Assembly (NCBI GenBank): GCA_029891345.1
Contig: CM056999.1
Coordinates: 25,145,418 to 25,209,417, forward strand
Direction: 5' to 3'
Length of the DNA: 64,000 bases
From: Dryococelus australis
Lineage: Eukaryota > Arthropoda > Insecta > Phasmatodea > Phasmatidae
The first letter of the stretch is position 1. Each line of letters starts with the position of its first letter. Made by a program: the position numbers and the translations under genes. A model generated the notes under the pieces. That model did no database searches. It was not told the origin of the DNA and saw nothing but the letters and a program-made list of their open reading frames with translations. Positions 48,282 through 59,141 of this stretch are shown in pieces.

Positions 48282-49539
48282 GTAAGTCTGCAACAACCAA
48301 ATGAGGGCCTCATTACAATGCAAATGACCATGTTTCACATTCTTATGGAAAACATTACAGGATTAAACTTCTCGTTCACTTAACCACATAGTAATTCTTA
48401 TCAGTGTGTATCAAACATGAAGCTAAGCAACATGTACATAACAATAAAAATTATATATAAAGTCTTGCTACAATTACAAACCATTAAAAATAACTTGAAA
48501 TAAATTTTTTTTTCCATCTGTGTAATATTGTGCATTGTAGACCTCATAAAGTTTATTTTCACTCTAAAAATTACATTACGTGTTTATTTACATTATGTAA
48601 CACTGTTTACTTCGGTACCACAATATTTATATTTTGTTAATAACTTATTTATTTACTGTGATTATACCTCAAAATAATAATATTTACCACTTAAAAATAC
48701 TTTCAACGAGGTATTGTAGTACTACAGACGTTTTGAAGTCTTGAGTTATGTTGCAGTTACACCTAACTTCAATATGATTGTTGTTTTATTTTCTGAGTAC
48801 ACTAGTGTAATTTATTGGCATGCATTTGCACTACAAGTAAATTTTTAAAGCATCCTATTTGTTATTTTAGTATTGGTTAGTGAAATTTTAAACTCATGAC
48901 CTCGGCCAATTAAAGGGCTGGATCTGTTCATTGTTAGTTCAGGGCTTCGGCTATCTTGCTTAGCATGGGTGTAAGTTACTGAAGAGTCTTTCTTTTTGAA
49001 AAAGGTCCGCCATGTACGCCACAATGACGAGAAGGAGGTCCTGAGAATTGAATTTTGAGAACCAGAAAAATGTTGCTATTTTATTTAGAATTCAGCTAAG
49101 TTCACAATTTTTAAGGTAGGCGACCTCTGATCGAGTGTAGAAGAGATCTGGAGGCTAGGTAATTCAGTGAAAAGTGATGCTGATGAGCCAATGACTCCAA
49201 CGCCGTACCTTGGGCCTGGTCCGGACTCAAACCAAATGTCTCGAGGTAACAAATGTTTATCGCCGTCTGCAGCGGTCCTTCACGTTAGAGTTTCTGTTCA
49301 TTCAATTGTGGCTACGTGATGTGACAATTTTAGTCCAAAATGATCGAGTAACTATTAATTTGAAGTATGTTAAAATTGAACGAGTCAACTAAAGATTGAT
49401 GAATTAGTTTTACTTGTGTGCTATTACCCCTAAAGTGCAATGTCGTATTTGCTTCAGACTTTTAGTTCCACGTAGTTGATTTTTTCATAGAACTGTTAAA
49501 GTGAGAGCACAATTTTTAATTTCACCTTAAAAGTCAAGT
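48282..49539. other. Probable intron DNA
   Basis: AT-rich sequence without recognised features; it lies between exons of the candidate gene. Confidence 0.4.
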
Positions 49540-51600
49540 TGTCAAACAAAGGCAGTGATCTTTCAAATAACTGATGCTGCCAGGTGAGACACAAGATGAA
49601 CGATGACACAAATACTTACTGGTAATTTGGGCGCCAGCGGTGCTTCCCAATCATCGCACTTTTGTGACTCAGGGTTCTCAGGGATGTTGTGGGTTCTGTG
49701 TGTCCATCTCACCCGTGCATACTTACAAACACATGGGCAATACTAAACTTTTAATAAAATCACTGAAATAAACAATTGATAAAACATAAGTGGCTAAGAC
49801 ACTGTCACTACTGAATAAAAAATTTGAGTTCATTGTAAACTTGTTCATATATATCAACGTGCCAATTAAATGATTATCTCAGTGATGGCTAGTCAATTCC
49901 GCTTGGGTACTCCCCAGCCTGTAATTAATCTAGCGCACGCCTAGATGGATGATCTCACCAAGGTGCGTGAAAGCACAGCCTTCATAACGGAAGAGGACCA
50001 ACAGCCACTAGGGTGTACTGACGGTTTTCCCGAAGACAGGACACGGTGAATTACAAATGAAAACCCTTAATACACATTAACACTCATGATTACTCTGCAT
50101 CACTAACGCAAACTCATTGGGACTCGCCCTCCAGCACGTGGTTAGTGTGGTGACGGCCTATACACAGAGCCGGCTAGGACGAGAATAATTGCACCGTACC
50201 CTAATTACAAATTACATAGACCCTTCAGTGATACATGAAATAAGATGGGACACGAGATGAATATTCACAAGAAACGCACACATGTGTGAAAACAAGCTTA
50301 GGTGGCGCGGATGCCACTGGATGAAGTTCGTAGCGGACCACATGGTACAGGTGAAATGACAATATTTCTGCGTGGAACGGCAAACTAAATTCCGATAAAA
50401 GAATATTCGTGTTGCGCAAGTGGTTCTCGTTACGATTAGCGTTGTTACAGGCTTGTAACATGCCTGATGGCGGTGAAATCAAACATTACTATGACAGCGT
50501 GGTCAAGTACAAAAAGCATCAATTTACGTGACAAATACATCGAACCCTGAATAAAACTGACATAGAACCCTAAACTAAATGATTGCACATGTTATGTTAT
50601 ATAAATAAGCTCTTAAAATGCAATGATGGCGTATACAACGACTTGGCTTCAGTCGGCCACGTGGTTACACGTGATGTTGCCGTAAAATATTCAAACAGGA
50701 AAATTACCCTCAAATACATACTTTAAAATAAAGGTCTTAAAATTGCATGTATCAGTTATGTAGAAGTTACAATAAAATGCCATAAACATAGACAGATGGC
50801 GCCTGATTCAAAATGTACGGGTCGCGTGACCTATCTGACATCTTTCTCCTCCTTTCCCTTGATTAAGTTAAAAATGCCACAAGGGCATAAGAATTAGTAA
50901 AGTTGAAGCATAATGCTGGGGAAAATGTCTGGTAAAATGTACCCAAGCAAAGATTAACTGGTAAACTACATTGACTATGGAAACCTAAATCAGTGAACAA
51001 AAGTTGTAGTGCATACCTGACAGTGTCTTACCTCACCAGCTCTCCTCGACAGACTGTCCAGATACAAGTGTCGCATGGACCTACCATGGTCGCGTACGGG
51101 GTTCACATAAGCGGAAGTGCTATGCACAGTGAGTGAAATATTTTATATTGAAAATAAAATGGCACAAATTAAATTAGATATTGTTTTACCTTTCTATCAT
51201 TTTCTTATGAATTTAGTATTATTTTAATGTATCTTTGTGATGGCGTTCATGCCGGAGTATTAAGTGCTCTTAATATCGGCACCGCGGGCACTTTGAATAT
51301 TCTTAATCCAACATTTAAAATTAGTACAAACACTTTAAAACATTGTAAGGCATATTAAACACTGTAGAGACAATATAACACATTTTATCCTGAAATTAAC
51401 ATTTATAGGAAAGTTAAAAATTATTGGCCTCTTTGCGCACATGCGGAACACGTGACATGAGCGCCGTCTTGGGCTCTAGCGCCGCTGGCTGTTAGCTGAT
51501 GTCATGACTCTACAGTAAAAGTGTAAGATTATTATAATTCTACAGATCAGTTTTAAGAATTAACAATTTGGGTCTCTTCAATGGTAGTAATTCTATCATA
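49540..51600 (-). repeat. Dispersed repeat E1, copy 2, uninterrupted
   Basis: The minus strand aligns with 15,640-16,249 joined to 23,874-25,130 and lacks the pogo-like insertion. The empty TA site is at 50,976-50,977. This copy has neither the outer GGGCCGGTTTCAC ends nor the P-type sequence. It sits in the presumed intron of the candidate gene. Confidence 0.65.
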
Positions 51601-52547
51601 ATTATTTTATCTACGTGAAACTCTGATTTATTGCTACAGGAGAATTCTGTTTTATTGTGTTCTCGGTAATGTGTCCTTATAGCTTAGTGTCTTGTTTTTT
51701 TAAGGGTATGTCATTATGTATGTATCAGTGTTTCCCATGTTTGATTTCTTTCTTGACTTTAGTAAAAGTGATATAATGATAATTTCAGAGTTGTTTGTCC
51801 GAGTAGTATTCCTTGAAATTCGTTGTTGCATGATTACTGAGTTTAAAGGTTCCTGCGTGCGAGTCAACTAAGAGAAAGAGAGAATTGATTATTTTCCTAA
51901 TTACTGTGAAATAAGTGAACTATGTAATATTATAGATGTGGTGTCATAACACTTCCCCCTACCTTCCTCCTTCACAACTAAGAGCCTGGCGCCTGGTGAA
52001 CTGAATAATAATCCCTCCTACTCATGCTTACGTGTGTGTAATCTCTGGGTTTGTCAAAAGTCATTAGTTTTAATTTTGTGATGTATTATATTCTCCGAGT
52101 GATCTGCAGTGTTAGATGAAATAGCATTCTGTCAAACCAAAATCCTCCGAACCCCGAGAAAAACTAATCAATGTGTTTCTCGCAGTTGTTCTAAAGAGGA
52201 AAATAGGATTTATCAAAGATATTTACTTTTCTCCTCTTTACTCTGTCAATGTCTGTCTTGATATAGTTGTGACACAACCACCTACATACCATACAACATT
52301 AGAACAATATTAGATTTGATACACACAAACAATTAAAATTCAAGTCATAGTAATTAACATGAATTTTAAAAGTGCATAGAAGTTAAAGGTTAATGTGTAG
52401 GATATGAAAATATTTACACCATTTAGCTTCATACTCAAAGAAACAGGTGGAAAGACCTTACTGTATACCTATCTAAAAACATGTTGCTATTACTGTATGT
52501 GTTTATGATAACATTATAATATATTGGTAAGTTGTGATGTCTTGAAG
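51601..52547. other. Probable intron DNA
   Basis: AT-rich; nothing recognised. A weak acceptor at 52,546-52,547 precedes the next exon. Confidence 0.4.
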
Positions 52548-52771
52548 GAAAACAGTGATATCAAAGTGGTGTTTCCAAACCAAAAGTCCATCGCATGCTA
52601 CATTTTAAGAAAAGATGGTGTTCCATTGGTGGACATTAAGAATGTTTTTGATCTCCTGCAACCTATAAAGTTCATAACTATAACAGGAAGAACATTTACT
52701 ATTACTCAACAGAAGAACACTGAACTCTCGTTCAAATTGCAAGCTCACTTTCAGAAAAGGCTGTTTTCCAG
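52548..52771 (+). CDS. Penultimate exon of the unrecognised gene
   Basis: Starting in phase 0 at GAA (52,548), the exon reads 74 codons plus two bases and ends at a GC donor, CCAG|GCAAGT. Unspliced, the frame would stop six bases into the intron's third codon (TAG at 52,782-52,784). The peptide has alternating hydrophobic strands, with key stretches VVFPNQKSIACYILRKDGVP and ITITGRTFTITQQ, suggesting a compact alpha/beta domain. The acceptor (GTCTTGAAG) is weak, so the exon's 5' edge is uncertain, but phase 0 agrees with the donor at 48,281. The product is unknown. Confidence 0.6.
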
Positions 52772-52849
52772 GCAAGTGTGGTAGCCAAAGTAAAGTGAAT
52801 TGCAAAATATAGAGACTCGTCTTAAGTTAGGGGTCTTTTCTTTTTTCAG

Positions 52850-52892
52850 TTTCAATGAAAATGTGCTCCAGGGGCTGGTAGACTACCTCTGA
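52850..52892 (+). CDS. Terminal exon of the unrecognised gene
   Basis: A strong acceptor (TTTTCTTTTTTCAG, ending at 52,849) joins in the right phase to the GC donor 78 bp upstream. It gives fourteen residues, SFNENVLQGLVDYL with the first codon split, then TGA at 52,890-52,892. AATAAA follows 18 bases later. The agreement of phase, polypyrimidine tract, stop and poly(A) signal is the main reason for calling this a real gene end. Confidence 0.6.
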
Positions 52893-52909
52893 CTAGAAGA
52901 GGAAGTGAA

Positions 52910-52915
52910 AATAAA
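52910..52915 (+). terminator. AATAAA poly(A) signal of the candidate gene
   Basis: It lies 18 bases after the predicted stop and implies a very short 3' UTR. Confidence 0.5.
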
Positions 52916-53019
52916 CTTTAAATTTACATTATTTATATTTACATAACCATGTTCATTGTGAAACCATTTTTGTGACCCGTCTGATATCTGAGTATTATTA
53001 TGTATGTAAAATAGACAAA

Positions 53020-53690
53020 TTAACCAACCATTCTATATGCTTAAATGTAACAACTTTTGACACATATTTTTGAGCCTACAATTTCTGAATCAGTCTAAAC
53101 CACAATATGACACTTGCAGGTTTTGGTGAGTACTAGTAAAGGTATTTTTTTTGGACAAAAACATACATTTTTTATTATCTACTCCCTTGTTTAAGAAATT
53201 TGACCTTGAAATTTACAAAATATGTAAATTTGGAATCTTTGATGCCAATAAAAGCAGGAAAGTAGCTAAATACTGGCTTAAATACATCATAAAGTCTTCT
53301 AGCCACAGTTATTAACAAAAAATTTATCTTTAATGTTAACTAACCCTAATCACCCTCAAAAGTCATCAATGCTGATTATGTTAAAAAATATGTTGGCACA
53401 TTACAAAGTTGTTTAAGTAAGGATTCAAGAATATTTACTCTAATTTCTATATAGTAGTCTTGTAATCCTAGAACATGTTGTGTCAATGAAAACCAAAATG
53501 TTCTATGTTTATCTTTCATAGGAGGACATCAATGGTCTTTTATCAAAACATCTACAAGGCCCTGTTTATGCTTCCAATTGTGAAGAAAATAGAGTCTTAA
53601 ATCAATATGGTGGCAGATTAAAATAAAACAAAAGCAGTTTTGAACTACTCGCTTATGCGGTTACATGTGACAACCAGGTTACTTGTGACA
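53020..53690 (-). repeat. Interspersed repeat R1, copy 2
   Basis: Inverted partner of 8,100-8,790, sharing GTGAGTACTAGTAAAGGTAT, GAGGACATCAATGGTC, TCTACAAGGCCC and GCAGTTTTGAACTACT-like words on the plus strand. Confidence 0.6.
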
Positions 53691-54071
53691 AAAAATAAAG
53701 ACAATTCATTCAGCCATCATTTATTAAAAGTTTGGTGATTTCACATGGAATGGTATACTTTTCTTAAAAATATATTTGATTAATTTGAGCCTTGTGTTAT
53801 AATTCAAAATTTTATGCCTGTTTTGTATGTGTAGATGACCAAATTTAATGAAATCACTCAGATCAAAAGTGCAAATGTTATAATTTTTTTTTTTATAATT
53901 TAATTTAAAGACCATAAAATTATGCAATAATTCATATATTTTATGGAGGGTGCAAGAATTTTTATAAATATATTTTGTTCATGAATATTAAACATAATAA
54001 TCTCATTTAAGACCCACATATTTTTTGAGTGTGTATTGATGTTTTGTGTTTATTGTTTTGATAAATATGTT

Positions 54072-54073
<2 letters not shown>

Positions 54074-54102
<29 letters not shown>

Positions 54103-54220
54103 CATGTGTGAGCACGCATGCGTGTGTGAGCACGTGTGCATGTGTGAGCGCGTGTGCATGTGTGAGCGCGCGCGCGTGCGTGCGTGTGTGTGTGTGTGCG
54201 CGCGCGTGCATGTGTGTGTT
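54074..54220 (+). repeat. TG/CG dinucleotide-rich microsatellite
   Basis: A (TG)n run passes into blocks of GTGAGCACGTGTGCATGTGTG-like units and then (CG)/(TG) mixtures, ending at a T tract (54,220-54,231). The open frames here in all three plus phases and on the minus strand (Cys/Val or His/Thr repeats) are artefacts. Mostly alternating purine-pyrimidine DNA of this kind can adopt Z-form. Confidence 0.9.
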
Positions 54221-54325
54221 TTTTTTTTTTTATGTTCAACAAGGCTGTTACTAGTATATGTTAACTAATTAATGTTATGGAAAAGTGTGAATTTTGATTA
54301 ATTAATCTTAAGTCATTCTTCCCAG

Positions 54326-54464
54326 GCAACCCCACATCTTTCTACGAAGAGAAAGAGTCTTCATGGGCGCAAGTTGAGGCCGAAGTCTGTTGTTGACACC
54401 ATAGATGGTTTGTCTGCTGATGACATCCCAGATCTACTACCAACGCTGCCTAAGACTACAGAAG
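54326..54464 (+). CDS. Isolated internal exon, unrecognised gene
   Basis: A 139-bp exon lies between CATTCTTCCCAG and GAAG|GTTAGTAAG. Only one frame is open throughout; it starts in phase 0 and ends in phase 1. The 46-residue peptide starts basic (TKRKSLHGRKLRPKS) and ends acidic (GLSADDIPDLLPTLPKTTE), a typical disordered-linker composition. It lies 1.4 kb past the poly(A) signal of the upstream gene. It may belong to a second gene, or be used by an alternative transcript from the phase-0 donor at 48,281. No family was recognised. Confidence 0.6.
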
Positions 54465-54844
54465 GTTAGTAAGACAGTATGTAGCTTTTATTTGATGGAA
54501 GTATAAATTTCATGTTTTGAGAGATATTCTCCACCTTACAAAATCTAAGTTACTCTAGAGCTCTCATTAAGTTAATCATATTTTTATGAATTTTTGGATT
54601 TACAAAATCTTGAAGGAGTAAAAAATTAAGTTTTGATTTTAGCAGTTTGCTGTTGCTACATTTTATTTAGAGTCTTTATTATAGACAAATTGTCCAGGAA
54701 AACGCTTGCAATGGTCTGTAAAAATAAATAAATAGTTTTACATTTTTAGTATAAAAATTTATGAATTTTAATTTCTTTGCTATACATTTTTTACTTTTTT
54801 ATTTTTAAATAAAGTTTTATATTTTGATTTTCCTCATTCCTATT

Positions 54845-56540
54845 ACAGTCAGTCCCTGATTTTATGAGACAACATGGTTCCTGAGAATGGGTTCATAAAA
54901 TGATATCCTTGTAAAATTAAAGTAGATGAATTATGACCTTCCCAAAAACCAGAAAAATTAATTATAAATGCTTTTTTTTTTATTTAAATACAGTTTTTGA
55001 TTGTCTTTGGTGCTAAAATGACAAGTTCTGTATAAAATTTAAATTTATATCAATAGACTTAGGTCTCAACAGCATTCCCCAATATCATCATATGTGAGAC
55101 TTCCACTTGTCCCAAAAACCAGTAACACCAAGCGTGTCACTTAGGGAGTGCAAGGTTAATTTCCAGTAACTTTTTTTACACAAATCTAATAATTCATTAA
55201 TGAAATATGAACTTATTTAAGTAGATAGGCATCTTATGAATAAAGGTATAGCCCAGAACTGTAGTCAATAGAACCCCCATTTTACGAGTGTCCATGGTTC
55301 CCAAGAATAACATCATATGGTAGCTGTTGTTGCAAAATCAAAAAATTACTGAATTTTTGACCCCTAAAAATTTAAAAATTGTGCTTAAAGTCCATTTTTT
55401 GCTTAGTTTGTGTTTGTCACTGTCATAAAACAAACATGTTTTTTAAATGAAGTATTAATTTAATGTAATTGGCAGATGTTTTCTGAGTAAAATTATGCCC
55501 TATAAGCATATATTTACCCTCCCCTTGTCATCAAAAATGTTTAAAACACTTCACAGCACAAAGTTTTGCCAAGTGGATTATGTCCATATTTAACCACCTC
55601 CGGCATAAAACAAAATTAAATTATATATTTCCGTAATTTCATTAAAAATATAGATGTTTTAAGAATGAAATGATGCCCCAGAATTATAAATAATCTCACA
55701 TCGCTGGAGAAAAAAAAAGTTAAAACTGTGCGCAATGTAACTCCTAGCATTTTAAGTCTCTTGTATGCCAGAAAACCAGATGTTAAATCTGAATACGTAA
55801 ATTTTGTTTTAATATATAGACTCAGTCATATCGCAAAAGTATAAATCTGTCTCTTTGACATAGAAGTTAAGCTCCAGTGTTACATACAGTTCGACCACAT
55901 TTCACGAGATTTTACGGTTTCTGAAAATGGCCCCGCAAAATCTATGTAGGCAGATTTTGACCTCCCAAAAAACACAAAAAGTGCATTATATGTGAGTTTT
56001 TGACATTAAGTTGGTTTTTAATCATCTCTGATGCAAAAATAAGTTTGTTTTAAAGAAATGTTGAATTATTTCAATAGACAAATGTAGCCCAATCTACACC
56101 CATGAACGCTATGTATGACTGCTCCTTGTCACACAAAAAATGGTAACATTGAGTGCCGAGTTACTTTAAGCACGAACAAAGTCTTTTTTAAGTATCTTCT
56201 TGCAGGGAAATCATACAATTTATTAATGAAGTATTAATTTATGTCAATAGACTGATATCTTATAAATAAAATTACACCCCAACACAGCGTGTGCAACCTT
56301 CCCTTCTCACAAATAAAAATGTAAACATTGGGCACCAAGTTACTTTAAGTGAGCCCAAAGTTTATTTCACGTACCTTTTTGCAGAAAAATACATTTTATT
56401 AATAAGATATTTATTAATTTCAAATTCTCCTGAATAAAATTACAGTGTTTTCCCGATAAAATGTTACCCATGCATATGGGTTGAAGGTATCTTTTTTGCT
56501 GAAAAAATTTACATTTCCACCATAAGGGTCAGGTCTCCCA
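54845..56540 (+). repeat. String of degenerate pogo-end-like units
   Basis: Heads at about 54,849, 55,268, 55,886 and 56,450 resemble the left end of the pogo-like elements, for example AGAACCCCCATTTTACGAGT followed by CATGGTTCC.AAGAATA. Each is followed by recurring phrases such as GAAGTATTAATTTA.GT.AAT and AAAATTA..CCC. Spacing is roughly 420-620 bp. It is an ancient tandem cluster or repeated insertions of a MITE. Confidence 0.5.
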
Positions 56541-56999
56541 TGCATATGGGTCGCACCATACTTTGGCCATCAGTAAATCTTTTTTTTTCAACTACATATT
56601 GACGCTTGACATACCGGGAATAAATACTCACTATACTGTCTTCGCAAAGGACGTCCAAATCCTTTTCCTTAGATGCTGCACCAGACGCTTCTATTTACTC
56701 AGGGGTTCTGTTCTGTTTGGGTGCTGGTGCCTTCCCATTGTACAAAACTGGCTATGGAGCTATGCGGCAGGGCATAAAATCAGGTATGGGCAACATGATA
56801 CGGCATCTAGGTGCAACTACTGCCTTTGACATACCTAGGCGGCGGAGTTTGGGAGGAGAACTAGAGTGAGGTGTGACTGATTAGGGTGTAGCGGCGTGAT
56901 GAACTCAGATCTGAGGCTTTGGCAGAGGTATTGGATGTAGGACAGCTGACACTAAACAAGGGTAACAAGTCTACAGGAAAAGTACTCAAATTAAAGGCT
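56541..56999. other. Non-coding spacer
   Basis: Contains an 88-codon frame (56,563-56,829) without splice or motif support; nothing recognised. Confidence 0.35.
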
Positions 57000-57257
57000 G
57001 ACCCACATTTTATTCCGGTAAAGGAAATAAACTCGTGGTGAATGCACTTTAGCTCCTGGTCAACGGCGAGAATATCAGCCCGAAAGCTACAAGTACAAGT
57101 CAGGATGGCCGGTAGAGATGATCAACATAAAGCCAGGGGAATTCGGTGTACGATACTGGAAGTGTAAGCAACAATCGCTGGCATTATTGTACATAACTAA
57201 TGCGTACAACGACTTAATGTAATCAGTGACACGTAGCGGGGTGAATTAAGCCAGTAG

Positions 57258-57393
57258 GTGACAGGATTAAGCCATGAAAAAGACTTTAAGGATGGAACCA
57301 CCACATATACGTCTGTAACTGTAGGGTGACAGGATTAAGCCACGAAAAAGACTTTAAGGATGGAACCACCACATATACGTCTGTAACTGTCGG
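57258..57393 (+). repeat. 68-bp tandem duplication
   Basis: Two nearly identical copies begin GTGACAGGATTAAGCCAYGA at 57,258 and 57,326, with a third GTGACA at 57,394 where the repeat breaks off. The small divergence suggests a recent duplication. Confidence 0.85.
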
Positions 57394-57681
57394 GTGACAC
57401 ATAGATTGCGGAGTATGTAGCAGACTGCTCCTAACTATAATAACCTAACATTATCACAAACATAGCTTAAGTGATGTGAACAGGGTTTTGTATCCGAGCA
57501 ACGGGTGCTGAAATTCACTTAGAAGGATGGATTCCTGAGTAGTGGGTGCTAGGAAGAGGAGATCAATCTGTGTATATTCTGAGCATCGAGCGCTAGAAAC
57601 AAAGACTGCTCTCGCAATCTGGTCACTTCCCAAGCGGTGGGCACTGGAAATGGACTACTATGGTGACGCGGGCTGTCTCTG

Positions 57682-57689
57682 CTTTTATA
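57682..57689 (-). promoter_or_regulatory. TATA box TATAAAAG
   Basis: A strong minus-strand TATA match at the head of the LTR-like unit. Confidence 0.45.
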
Positions 57690-57780
57690 GTAAATTTTGG
57701 CCCGCTGCTGATTGGCTCGTGCGACTAGGGCGAGGGGCGGTCACAGAGCTGGGGGTGTGAGTGCATGAATTGCCACTTTG

Positions 57781-58670
57781 TCGTCACCGGCCGGCTGGAA
57801 GGGGATGTAGAACAAAAGACAAGTGATAATTACCACTAGAGCTATCTAGCAGGGTGTAGGAGAAATTGTTGCCTTAAAGCGTTGGTACAGTGGGCCAGTG
57901 AATAAAACAATCTGCAAGGCAGGCTGTACAATCTCAAATACTGACGAGACAAATTTAACTTCCAACTCTACAACAACTGACCTAGGGATGGAGCAGAAGT
58001 TTTTAAATTTCCTTTAATGAAAAATAATTTATGCTTCAATTAGCCTCGCTTCGCTGTGACTGAAGCTCATCATTGAGGTAGTGGAAAGGCATATTCTTTT
58101 GTGGCCAATATACCACTTCATCTATGACCCCTGTCTGAACAAAATGAGATCAGAGCTCATCTTTGAAGAGAGATGGAATACATCTAGCCGGGAGAACTCC
58201 GCTTTTCATTCAGTAGTCCAAGTTACAGAGGGATGCAGATAATTGGGTGTCGATCAGGTGGAAGTGGCCGGCTCTTGCAGGCACTACATTGCTCCTTGTA
58301 TCTCCGGCACTCCACTCGCATAACATTACTGCTAGGTAAGAAAAAGGCAGACACCCCCACCCCCTCAAAAAGAGGAAGAGCGTATCCTCCCCTCTACTAG
58401 CCGCCGTCACAGGCAGTCAGTCACTCACCCATGGGCAGAGACATGTATCTGAATATCCCATAGCTGTACATAGGAATAATGTTATGCTCAACTTTTGCTG
58501 TCTTGCTGTCTTGCAGCCTGAAACAAAACATGTTTTCTCTTGGGTCACAATCATCCTTCCTCTCGGCCACCACTCTGAGGGATGGGAGAATGGGAAGAAA
58601 ATTCCTTTGTGGAAATGCTAGGCTGTCCCCTCAATAGCAATTTTCTCTACTTCGGCTTCTGTAAAAGGCG
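57781..58670. other. Intergenic DNA
   Basis: Nothing recognised. Confidence 0.4.
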
Positions 58671-59141
58671 CTACTTTGTGTCACTGCATGCTGTTCCCCT
58701 CATAATGAACTTGACCTTCATTCCTAACAGCTGGGACGGGTGAAGGTCGTTCACAAAACAGGTGGCATCTAAACGTACTTTTACTTGCCCATCGCAAAAC
58801 AAGAATAAAAAGGAAACATTTACTGTTTCACTCGGACACGTATAACTATTACTATCTCGCTCTCTATCGCTCCAAGGAATAAAAGAGAGAAGAATAGTTG
58901 AGCATCCAGCTGGTATCTGGAAACGCTTTGTCGTTTTCCTTTTGTAACAACTCAAATTACAGTGCGTGTTTTCTTGTCTGCATTTTATTCGTTTCAACTG
59001 TGGCTCCCGGTGGAGTGACTCGCTGACTACTTTCATTACATGCATGCACGTACTACATACTATATTTCCTTGTGTATAGCACACACCATGATTTTTGCAA
59101 CAAGTTCCAGGGAAAATTTTTTTTTTAATAAAATGGCACAA
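58671..59141 (-). CDS. Hypothetical open frame, 156 codons, cysteine-containing
   Basis: One of the longest uninterrupted frames outside transposons. The N-terminal third has clustered cysteines (CCKNHGVC, CSTC); basic residues follow, then a more hydrophobic C-terminal half (VSFLFLFCDGQVKVRL) ending in a TAG. A possible acceptor (CTTTCTAACAG, about 59,160 on the minus strand) precedes it in frame; no good donor or downstream poly(A) signal was found. It could be a single large exon, a TE remnant or a chance frame. Confidence 0.25.
   Translation of the reverse strand: MCHFIKKKIFPGTCCKNHGVCYTQGNIVCSTCMHVMKVVSESLHREPQLKRIKCRQENTHCNLSCYKRKTTKRFQIPAGCSTILLSFIPWSDRERDSNSYTCPSETVNVSFLFLFCDGQVKVRLDATCFVNDLHPSQLLGMKVKFIMRGTACSDTK

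Larger units (their letters stand above)
57000..57780 (-). repeat. LTR-like unit with TATA box, degenerate tandem repeats and poly(A) signal
   Basis: On the minus strand TATAAAAG (57,682-57,689) is followed by four decayed units ending in GGGTGCTGAAA, GGGTGCTAGGAA, GAGCGCTAGAAA or GGGCACTGGAAA (plus-strand spelling, 57,480-57,660), then by AATAAA at 57,009-57,014. A 68-bp direct duplication lies at 57,258-57,393. The architecture matches the units at 41.7 and 28.2 kb. Confidence 0.45.

Noticed and set aside
54003..54268. His/Thr- and Cys/Val-repeat frames
   Set aside because: They are translations of the TG/CG microsatellite.
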